This document shows, piece by piece, positions 1 to 5,317 of a stretch of 5,317 bases of DNA; position 1 is the first letter of the stretch, and the number at the start of each line of letters is the position of its first letter. Location: positions 1 to 5,317 of the forward strand of contig JAGLQA010000295.1 in NCBI GenBank assembly GCA_023137075.1, read 5' to 3'. The position numbers and the translations under genes were made by a program. The notes beneath the pieces are model-generated. The model was not told where the DNA came from, made no database searches, and was given only the letters and a program-made list of their open reading frames with translations. Origin of the DNA: Candidatus Aminicenantota bacterium (GTDB lineage Bacteria > Acidobacteriota > Aminicenantia > UBA2199).

Positions 1-2
1 TG

Positions 3-3000
3 CATGCTTTCTGCGCACAAGAGGGGATAAATATGGCGAACCTCAGGGGCAGTATCGAGAGTGACCCGGTGGGTTTACTCTTAACCGAAGGAAAATTGCT
101 TGTGCCCGTGGAATCCGCCTTTGACCGGCTGGCATTAACCACCCGCCATGCCGGGCGGCTCGCCCCCCAATTGAAGACAATCGGGGTGAATGGTTCCCTG
201 TATCACAATGCCGGGGCCGATGCTGTCAGGGAATTGGCCTTCAGCCTATCAACCGCGGCCGAATATATCGATCAAATGTTGGAGAGAAAATTGTCTATCG
301 ATGATATTGCCCGGGCTATTCGATTTACCTTTGCTGTCGGCTCGTCTTATTTTATGGAAATCGCCAAATTGAGAGCGGCCCGTATGCTGTGGTCAAGAAT
401 CATCGAAGCCTACGGCGGCGACAAGGAGTCCCGTAAAATGACCATCCATGCCGTCACCTCCTTCTATAACCGGACCCGCCGCGCCCCCTATGTCAATATG
501 CTGCGCACCACCACCGAAGCCTTCTCGGCAGTGGTAGGCGGAATCGATTCGCTGCAAACCAATGCGTTTGATGAGACGGGCGGTAAAACGGGGCGGTTCT
601 CACGCCGGATTGCCCGGAACATCCAGGTTATATTAAAAGAAGAGGCTCACTCAGACCAACTGATCGACCCGGCCGGTGGTTCTTATTTCGTAGAAAAATT
701 AACCCGTGAAGTGGCCGCCAAAACATGGTCCCTGTTCCGGGATACCCGGAAGAGAGGCGGAATGTTAAAAGCTCTCCGCCAGGGTTACCCGCAAGCGGAG
801 ATCGAGCAGGTGGCAGAACAACGTGAAAAAGATATTGCTAAGGGAAAAAGGGTTATCGTCGGGACTAATTCCTATACCGGTGAATCCGAAAAAAATCCGG
901 ATTCAAATCATCCGGATAAAGACAAAATTTTCGGAAGAAGAAGTGAGTATCTACGTAAATACAGGGCTGCCCGGGATAAAAAAAAGCACAACGAAATCGT
1001 CAAACAGATACCTGGGTCAATCGTAGCAAAAACCGGTAATATCATTCAAACCGGGGCTGATAGTTTCCTGGCCGGAGCTACCTTAGGAGAAGTCTTTTAT
1101 GCAACAAGAATCGAAACCGGGGAGTTGATCGTAATCAAACCCCTCCGCCTTCATCGAGCCGAGGAGATTTTCAGTAACAATCCACAAGAATCGGCAAAAA
1201 AGGAGACTGCCGCAAAGCAGTCCAAAATGTACTCCACCCAGGGGCCCGACTTCACTCGAATAGATCCGGACTTTGATGCGGCAAAAATTGCGAAAAAAGA
1301 TTGGCGGGACCTGTTAGAGCGGAGCACGGGACACACACCGGATGAATGGATATACCACACCATGGAACAGATCGATGTGCAGCCCCTATACCGGCAAGAA
1401 GATCTAAAGGAGTGCCGGCATACGGACTATTTGCCCGGGATCCCGCCCTTTTTACGCGGGCCCTATGCCACCATGTATGTGGAAAGACCCTGGACAATAC
1501 GCCAATACTCCGGGTTTTCCACGGCGGAAGAGAGCAATGCCTTTTTCCGGAGAAACCTGGCCGCCGGGCAAATGGGGCTTTCAGTGGCCTTTGACCTGGC
1601 CACCCACCGGGGTTATGATTCCGATCATCCCCGGGTCGAAGGGGATGTGGGCAAAGCCGGAGTGGCAATCGATTCGGTGGAAGACATGAAAATCCTCTTC
1701 TCAGGGATTCCTTTAGATAAGATGTCTGTCTCCATGACGATGAATGGGGCTGTCCTCCCAGTGCTGGCCTTCTATATCGCGGCAGCGGAAGAGCAGGGTG
1801 TCAAACATGAACAACTGAAAGGTACTATCCAGAACGACATCTTAAAAGAGTATATGGTACGCAATACCTATATTTACCCCCCGGAAACATCGATACGGAT
1901 TATCTCCGATATATTTAAATTCACTTCTAAGTACATTCCCAAATATAACAGCATCAGCGTTTCCGGCTACCATATGCAGGAAGCCGGAGCCACGGCGGAT
2001 TTAGAAATGGCCTATACCCTGGCCGACGGTCTCGAATACGTTAGAACAGGGATCAAAGCCGGGTTGAAAATCGATGATTTTGCGCCGCGGATCTCTTTTT
2101 TCTGGGGATCAGGCATGAATTTTTTCATGGAAGTCGCCAAGATGAGAGCAGCCCGTATGATCTGGGCAAAACTAATCAAACCATTCAATCCCGGGAATCC
2201 CAGGTCCATGGCACTAAGATCCCACACCCAGACCTCGGGCTGGAGTTTAACCGAGCAGGATCCCTTTAACAATGTAGCCAGAACTTGTTTAGAAGCCCTG
2301 GCCGCGGTCTTTGGGCATACCCAGTCGCTGCACACCAACTCCCTGGATGAAGCCATCACTTTGCCCACCGATTTTTCGGCCCGGATTGCCCGCCACACCC
2401 AGTTGTACTTGCAGGAGGAAACCGATATATGCCGGGTCATCGATCCCTGGGCCGGCTCGTACTACGTGGAAAGACTGACTCACGAACTGTTAAAAAGAGG
2501 CTGGGGCCATATTCGGGAAATCGAATCTTACGGGGGTATGATCCGGGCCATCGAGATCGGTATCCCCAAGATGAGGATAGAAGAAGCGGCGGCCCGCAGG
2601 CAGGCCCGGATCGATTCCGGGCAGGATATCATCGTCGGCGTCAACCGCTTTCGCCTCGATAAAGAAGATCCCATCGAAATTCTCGAAGTAGATGATACAG
2701 CGGTCCGGTCAGCCCAGATCAAAAGACTAAAAAAATTAAAACGCAGCAGAAACGGGCGTCAGGTACAGGCCGCTCTTGCGGCAATAACGAAGTGCACGGA
2801 GACGGGTGAAGGTAACCTGCTCGACCTATCCCTTAAAGCTGCCCGTGTCAGGGCAACCTTAGGTGAGATATCCGCGGCCATCGAAAAAGTTTGCGGCCGG
2901 TACAAAGCCCTGACCAAAACCATATCGGGAATTTACGGCAGCGAGTACAAGGGTATGGGGGAAAACCCGGTGGAAGAGGTACGCCGGATGAGTGAAAACT

Positions 3001-3416
3001 TTGCGCAAAAAGAGGGGCGCCGCCCCCGGATAATGATTGCCAAAATGGGGCAGGACGGCCATGACCGGGGGGCGAAAGTGGTAGCCACCGCTTATGCGGA
3101 CATGGGCTTTGATGTGGATGTCGGCCCCCTATTCCAGACGCCCGAGGAGACCGCCCGCCAGGCGGTGGAGAATGACGTTCACGTAGTCGGAGTAAGCACC
3201 CTGGCAGGTGGTCACAAGACGCTGCTGCCCCGGTTGATGGAGGAGTTGAAGAAACTCGGCCGGGAAGATATTATCGTTACCTGCGGTGGCGTAATTCCCC
3301 TGCAGGATTATGAATTTCTCTACCGGCACGGTGTCTCAGCCATTTTCGGCCCCGGGACAAAGGTCCCTCCTACTGCCGTAAAAATCCTTGAAGAGATGGA
3401 TAAACGATTTATATAA
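3..3416 (+). CDS. mutAB: Methylmalonyl-CoA mutase, small (MutA-like) and large (MutB) subunits fused in one polypeptide; 5' end outside window
   Basis: A cytoplasmic, coenzyme B12-dependent mutase interconverting (R)-methylmalonyl-CoA and succinyl-CoA. Numbering is from the ATG at 33. Residues 1-~275 match the C-terminal half of the MutA barrel, ~276-380 are its linker (GATLGE at 348-353), 381-398 are the junction, and 399-1127 are a full-length MutB. The MutB half keeps the landmark residues: Tyr492 in RQYSGFST, Gln600 and Arg610 before NTYIYPP, and His647 in YHMQEAGA, equivalent by motif to Tyr89, Gln197, Arg207 and His244 of Propionibacterium MutB. The B12 domain has Lys1004, Asp1008, His1010 and Gly1013 (DGHDRG), and FGPGT at 1105-1109. 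The MutA half aligns with the MutB half at a constant offset of 591 residues through residue 108 and has Glu9, Glu19 and Leu56 at the Gln, Arg and His positions, so it is probably non-catalytic. MutA's usual B12-like domain is missing. The frame is open to the left edge and its translation there continues MutA homology, so I treat the start as upstream. MCM family identity is near certain; the exact substrate is inferred. Confidence 0.95.
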   Translation, partial: HAFCAQEGINMANLRGSIESDPVGLLLTEGKLLVPVESAFDRLALTTRHAGRLAPQLKTIGVNGSLYHNAGADAVRELAFSLSTAAEYIDQMLERKLSIDDIARAIRFTFAVGSSYFMEIAKLRAARMLWSRIIEAYGGDKESRKMTIHAVTSFYNRTRRAPYVNMLRTTTEAFSAVVGGIDSLQTNAFDETGGKTGRFSRRIARNIQVILKEEAHSDQLIDPAGGSYFVEKLTREVAAKTWSLFRDTRKRGGMLKALRQGYPQAEIEQVAEQREKDIAKGKRVIVGTNSYTGESEKNPDSNHPDKDKIFGRRSEYLRKYRAARDKKKHNEIVKQIPGSIVAKTGNIIQTGADSFLAGATLGEVFYATRIETGELIVIKPLRLHRAEEIFSNNPQESAKKETAAKQSKMYSTQGPDFTRIDPDFDAAKIAKKDWRDLLERSTGHTPDEWIYHTMEQIDVQPLYRQEDLKECRHTDYLPGIPPFLRGPYATMYVERPWTIRQYSGFSTAEESNAFFRRNLAAGQMGLSVAFDLATHRGYDSDHPRVEGDVGKAGVAIDSVEDMKILFSGIPLDKMSVSMTMNGAVLPVLAFYIAAAEEQGVKHEQLKGTIQNDILKEYMVRNTYIYPPETSIRIISDIFKFTSKYIPKYNSISVSGYHMQEAGATADLEMAYTLADGLEYVRTGIKAGLKIDDFAPRISFFWGSGMNFFMEVAKMRAARMIWAKLIKPFNPGNPRSMALRSHTQTSGWSLTEQDPFNNVARTCLEALAAVFGHTQSLHTNSLDEAITLPTDFSARIARHTQLYLQEETDICRVIDPWAGSYYVERLTHELLKRGWGHIREIESYGGMIRAIEIGIPKMRIEEAAARRQARIDSGQDIIVGVNRFRLDKEDPIEILEVDDTAVRSAQIKRLKKLKRSRNGRQVQAALAAITKCTETGEGNLLDLSLKAARVRATLGEISAAIEKVCGRYKALTKTISGIYGSEYKGMGENPVEEVRRMSENFAQKEGRRPRIMIAKMGQDGHDRGAKVVATAYADMGFDVDVGPLFQTPEETARQAVENDVHVVGVSTLAGGHKTLLPRLMEELKKLGREDIIVTCGGVIPLQDYEFLYRHGVSAIFGPGTKVPPTAVKILEEMDKRFI
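1196..1202 (+). other. A AAA AAG heptamer in the phase used for -1 frameshifting, at the MutA/MutB junction
   Basis: The zero-frame codons are GCA AAA AAG GAG, so the heptamer sits in the X XXY YYZ register known from the dnaX frameshift site. A perfect 6-bp hairpin begins two bases downstream. A ribosome slipping here would add 24 codons in the -1 frame and stop at TGA 1274-1276, giving a MutA-like protein without MutB. This is a sequence match only. Another in-phase A AAA AAG lies at 980-986 with no hairpin that I can see, so chance in a lysine-rich linker is quite possible. Confidence 0.3.
1205..1222 (+). other. Perfect 6-bp stem-loop at the MutA/MutB fusion junction
   Basis: GACTGC at 1205-1210 and GCAGTC at 1217-1222 are exact reverse complements around the six-base loop CGCAAA. 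The structure sits between an AAGGAG at 1200-1205 and the ATG at 1227, the natural-looking MutB start. It has no U-run after it, so it is not an intrinsic terminator. It could act on translation (frameshift stimulation, or shortening the distance from the Shine-Dalgarno-like site to the start) or be accidental. Confidence 0.4.
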
Positions 3417-3454
3417 AACTTAGTGATTAATTCCGGGCGATTGGTGTTGGCTTT
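3417..3454. other. Convergent intergenic gap, no signal recognised
   Basis: These 38 bases separate the TAA of the mutase gene from the TAA of the DUF35 gene on the other strand. I find no convincing GC-rich stem followed by a T-run in either direction. Transcripts from the two sides may therefore overlap tail to tail, or terminate by another mechanism. Confidence 0.6.
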
Positions 3455-3907
3455 TTACCTGGCGGAATCGGTTTTGGACCAGGTGGTGCCGGGCTTCTCT
3501 AAACTGTAGTAAACCTTGATCTCTTCCAGTTCCTCGAAAATCCGGGGAACAACCTGGATATCCATGCCGATCTCCAATTCATCTTCCTTGATCGTTTCGC
3601 CAATCCAGGCCAGGGCCCGGCCGCCTTCTTCAAGGTCCACAACACCCACGATATAGGGCGCCACATCTTCGAAACCGGTGGGGGCTGCTACAATCTTCGT
3701 ATAGGTGTGCAGTGTACATTTGCCGCTCATTTCAAAGAAATCAAACTCGGGGCTCATGCAATTTTCACAATCTGCTCTGGGTGGGAAGGACTGAGTGCCG
3801 CATTCCTTGCAGCGCGATCCCATCAGGAGCCCGTCTTTTAAATATTGAGCAAAACCCGTCACCTTCGTGTATGGAGAAAAATTGACTTTTCCGAACCATT
3901 TAAACAT
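3455..3907 (-). CDS. DUF35 zinc-ribbon/OB-fold protein, thiolase partner subunit
   Basis: A 150-residue protein of the DUF35 (Zn-ribbon plus OB-fold) family. Known relatives form complexes with thiolases: BbsA with BbsB in anaerobic toluene degradation, and the archaeal thiolase/HMG-CoA synthase bridging protein, where they help hold acyl-CoA. After a short N-terminal helix-like segment, Cys33, Cys36, Cys47 and Cys50 form two CxxC pairs typical of the rubredoxin-like zinc ribbon. Residues ~55-145 fit the OB-fold, including the APYIVGVVDLEEG strand region. I chose the ATG at 3905-3907 because a perfect AGGAGG lies 8 nt upstream and family homology starts there. An in-frame ATG 33 nt further upstream would add only residues encoded over the end of the thiolase gene. 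The start lies 2 nt after the thiolase stop, implying co-transcription and probably translational coupling. The specific acyl substrate cannot be read from the sequence. Confidence 0.9.
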   Translation of the reverse strand: MFKWFGKVNFSPYTKVTGFAQYLKDGLLMGSRCKECGTQSFPPRADCENCMSPEFDFFEMSGKCTLHTYTKIVAAPTGFEDVAPYIVGVVDLEEGGRALAWIGETIKEDELEIGMDIQVVPRIFEELEEIKVYYSLEKPGTTWSKTDSAR

Positions 3908-3909
3908 GT

Positions 3910-5064
3910 TTAATCCCTCCTCAGAATCTGGACAAAACAATACTGACCGATTCCACCGACATTGTGAGTCAGCCCGATATCCGCGCCGGGAACCTGGCGT
4001 TCCCCCGCTTCGCCGCGGAGTTGTTTGGCAATTTCATAAGTCTGGGATACTCCTGTGGCCCCGATTGGATGACCTTTAGCTTTTAAACCGCCATCCACAT
4101 TAACCGCGACTTTTCCGCCGATATAAGATTGCCGGTCGGCGATGAATTTTCCACCTCCGCCTTTCTTACAAAACCCTAAGTCTTCATAGGCCATAATCTC
4201 GGCAATGGTAAAACAATCGTGCACCTGGGCCACTTTTATGTCGTCCGGCCCTATACCTGCCATTTTGTAGGCTTCGGCTCCGGACTGCTCCGCGCTGGGC
4301 AGCCCGACCATGTGGGGACGTCTCAGCACCGACATGCTGGCCGTGGCACATCCCATACCTTCCAGCCAGACAACCTTATTAGAAATTTCTTTAGCTCTTT
4401 CTTCTCCGGCCAGTATCACACAGGCGGCGCCGTCGGCATTGGCACAGCAGTCGTATACCTGCAGCGGTAATGCCACCTCGTCCGATTCCATCGCCTTTTC
4501 CAGGGTAATCTCTTTCCGGAAAAGGGCGCAGGGGTTTTTTGCCCCGTAAAAATGATTTTTTACCGCCACCTGGAGGAGCTGTTCGTGAGTGGTGCCGAAT
4601 TCGTGCATATGTCTACGGGCAAACATGGCATAATAGGCGGGAAAGGTAGTGCCGAAGACCGACTCCCACTGCACCTCGCCAACCCGGCCCATCAGGCCCA
4701 GGATTTCCGCTGTGGTCAACTCGGTCATCTTCTGGCAGCCGATTACGGCCACCACATCATGCACACCGGCCTGGATGGACATCCAGGCAGTGCGAATCGC
4801 CGCGCTGCCGGATGCGCAGGCGACCTCGGTAAGCCAGGTAGGTTTGGGATTCAAACCCAAATACTCCTGGACCACACCGGGGAGAGACCTCTGTTTGTGG
4901 TATTCCGGTACAGACCCGATAACCGACGCCTCTAAGTCTTCCCGGGTAAGCCCGGCATCTTTCATAGCGGCGCTAAAGGCCTCAAAGGCCAATTCCTGGA
5001 CCGTGGCGTCACTGCGGCGGCCGAAAACGCCGTGTCCGATTCCGATGATTCCAACTTTTGTCAT
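3910..5064 (-). CDS. Thiolase (acyl-CoA acyltransferase) of the DUF35-associated, SCP2-like type
   Basis: A 384-residue cytoplasmic thiolase, a normal length for the family. It would cleave a 3-ketoacyl-CoA with CoA, or run the reverse condensation. The N-terminal domain carries the nucleophile Cys83 in VACASGSAA. The C-terminal domain has His282 in VHDCF (the position of NEAF in classical thiolases), the GGLKAKGHPIGATG block with catalytic His332, and HNVGG at 367-371 where classical degradative thiolases have a CxG motif. HDCF plus HNVGG is the pattern I associate with SCP2-like thiolases that need a DUF35 partner, such as BbsB and archaeal acetoacetyl-CoA thiolases. The next gene downstream is such a partner, which supports the call. 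The ATG at 5062-5064 has an AGGAGG 9 nt upstream. The gene starts 13 nt after the SDR stop, so it is in one operon with it. Acetoacetyl-CoA thiolase is a common automatic label, but the real chain length or substituent is unknown. Confidence 0.92.
   Translation of the reverse strand: MTKVGIIGIGHGVFGRRSDATVQELAFEAFSAAMKDAGLTREDLEASVIGSVPEYHKQRSLPGVVQEYLGLNPKPTWLTEVACASGSAAIRTAWMSIQAGVHDVVAVIGCQKMTELTTAEILGLMGRVGEVQWESVFGTTFPAYYAMFARRHMHEFGTTHEQLLQVAVKNHFYGAKNPCALFRKEITLEKAMESDEVALPLQVYDCCANADGAACVILAGEERAKEISNKVVWLEGMGCATASMSVLRRPHMVGLPSAEQSGAEAYKMAGIGPDDIKVAQVHDCFTIAEIMAYEDLGFCKKGGGGKFIADRQSYIGGKVAVNVDGGLKAKGHPIGATGVSQTYEIAKQLRGEAGERQVPGADIGLTHNVGGIGQYCFVQILRRD
3916..3921 (-). promoter_or_regulatory. 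Shine-Dalgarno of the DUF35 gene, inside the thiolase 3' end
   Basis: AGGAGG on the minus strand is 8 nt before the ATG at 3905-3907. It lies in the last codons of the thiolase gene, whose TAA is 3910-3912. It decides the DUF35 start against the ATG at 3938-3940 and fits coupled synthesis of the two partner subunits. Confidence 0.85.
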
Positions 5065-5073
5065 GATTTACAG

Positions 5074-5079
5074 CCTCCT
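5074..5079 (-). promoter_or_regulatory. Shine-Dalgarno of the thiolase gene, overlapping the SDR stop codon
   Basis: AGGAGG on the minus strand overlaps the TAG stop (5078-5080) of the upstream dehydrogenase and is 9 nt from the thiolase ATG. The overlap implies that ribosomes terminating on the SDR cover the thiolase initiation site, consistent with coupled expression. Confidence 0.85.
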
Positions 5080-5317
5080 ATATGTATTGACCGCCGTCAA
5101 TCCGGATCACTTCTCCGGTAATGTGACGGGCCTTATCCGAACAAAGGAAAACCACTAAGTTAGCGCAGTCTTCCGGGGACGCGATCCTGCCTAAAACCGT
5201 TTCTTCTACAGCTTTGTTGAGGAACTCAGGGGGAATATTTCGAGCCATTTCGGTCATAACCATGCCCGGGGCAACCACGTTGACATTCACATTAAATTTG
5301 CCAAGTTCCCTGGCCAG
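5078..5317 (-). CDS. Short-chain dehydrogenase/reductase (FabG-like), C-terminal part only
   Basis: This is the last ~79 residues of an NAD(P)-dependent SDR. The frame stays open to the right edge of the window, so the start and the Rossmann glycine motif and YxxxK catalytic pair lie outside. The visible part has the hallmarks of the classical SDR C-terminus: LARELGKFNVNVNVVAPG with the conserved PG after the catalytic helix, a TEM motif, a substrate-loop segment, GRIASPEDCANLVVFLCSD, and the final ITGEVIRIDGGQYI. GTG at 5288-5290 is inside this conserved block and is not a start. It is the upstream member of an operon with the thiolase and DUF35 genes, so oxidation of a 3-hydroxyacyl-CoA to the 3-ketoacyl-CoA used by the thiolase is a reasonable role. 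A ketoacyl reductase working in the opposite direction is the alternative. Confidence 0.9.
   Translation of the reverse strand: MARELGKFNVNVNVVAPGMVMTEMARNIPPEFLNKAVEETVLGRIASPEDCANLVVFLCSDKARHITGEVIRIDGGQYI

Noticed and set aside
21..35. ATG at 33 with a GAGGGG six bases upstream, looking like the mutase start
   Set aside because: The same frame is open to the left edge. Its translation there (HAFCAQEGIN) continues MutA homology and aligns with the AEEQGVKHEQLKG region of the MutB half, so the real start is probably outside the window.
895..917. Two copies of the palindrome ATCCGGAT, 15 nt apart
   Set aside because: It is short, lies inside coding sequence and encodes the repeated Pro-Asp of a charged linker. 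There is no wider repeat or regulatory context.
1252..1668. Antisense open frame of 138 codons within the mutase gene
   Set aside because: It overlaps the conserved MutB barrel start completely and has no recognisable domain. It is a shadow of the real gene, as is the antisense frame at 2012-2440.
3457..3484. Inverted repeat ACCTGG/CCAGGT near the convergent gene ends, as a possible terminator
   Set aside because: It has only 6 bp with a 16-nt loop, lies inside the DUF35 coding end, and has no T-run on the correct side for either strand.
3908..3940. Longer DUF35 start at 3940 (11 extra residues)
   Set aside because: The extension overlaps the thiolase end, whereas the ATG at 3907 has a perfect, well-spaced AGGAGG.
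4649..5158. Plus-strand open frame of 169 codons opposite the thiolase and SDR genes
   Set aside because: It lies opposite strongly conserved thiolase motifs, crosses the thiolase start region, and has no recognisable family features.

Overview
The window is almost entirely coding. It holds four genes in two convergent groups, plus a short unannotatable gap between them. Both outer genes run off the window edges. Base composition is roughly balanced. The two internal minus-strand genes have perfect AGGAGG ribosome binding sites with tight or overlapping spacing. With the gene content, this suggests an anaerobic bacterium, possibly a Firmicute of the Peptococcaceae (Desulfotomaculum/Pelotomaculum) type. 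That assignment is inference from style and gene families and is weak.

Left part (1-3416, plus strand): one very long open frame encodes a methylmalonyl-CoA mutase (MCM) in which two normally separate subunits are joined. The first ~380 visible residues match the non-catalytic small subunit (MutA). Its barrel has lost the substrate-binding residues, and its own C-terminal B12-type domain is absent. The remaining ~729 residues are a complete, apparently active large subunit (MutB) with all landmark residues and a DxHxxG cobalamin site. The frame is open to the left edge and homology continues there, so the gene starts outside the window. The ATG at 33 is probably internal. At the MutA/MutB junction lie an in-phase A AAA AAG heptamer, a perfect 6-bp hairpin and the natural-looking MutB start methionine, all within about 34 bases.

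Middle (3417-3454): 38 bp between convergent stop codons. I see no convincing terminator.

Right part (3455-5317, minus strand): an operon read right to left. It contains the C-terminal end of a short-chain dehydrogenase/reductase (SDR), then a thiolase of the type that partners with DUF35 proteins, then the DUF35 zinc-ribbon/OB-fold partner. The spacings are 13 nt and 2 nt. This looks like the last steps of a beta-oxidation-like route: hydroxyacyl-CoA oxidation followed by thiolytic cleavage.

Together the window suggests acyl-CoA catabolism. The right operon would shorten an acyl-CoA, perhaps a substituted or dicarboxylic one. The B12-dependent mutase would interconvert succinyl-CoA and methylmalonyl-CoA, or rearrange a related branched substrate. 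The link between the two groups rests on adjacency only. The most unusual object is the MutA-MutB fusion and its junction.
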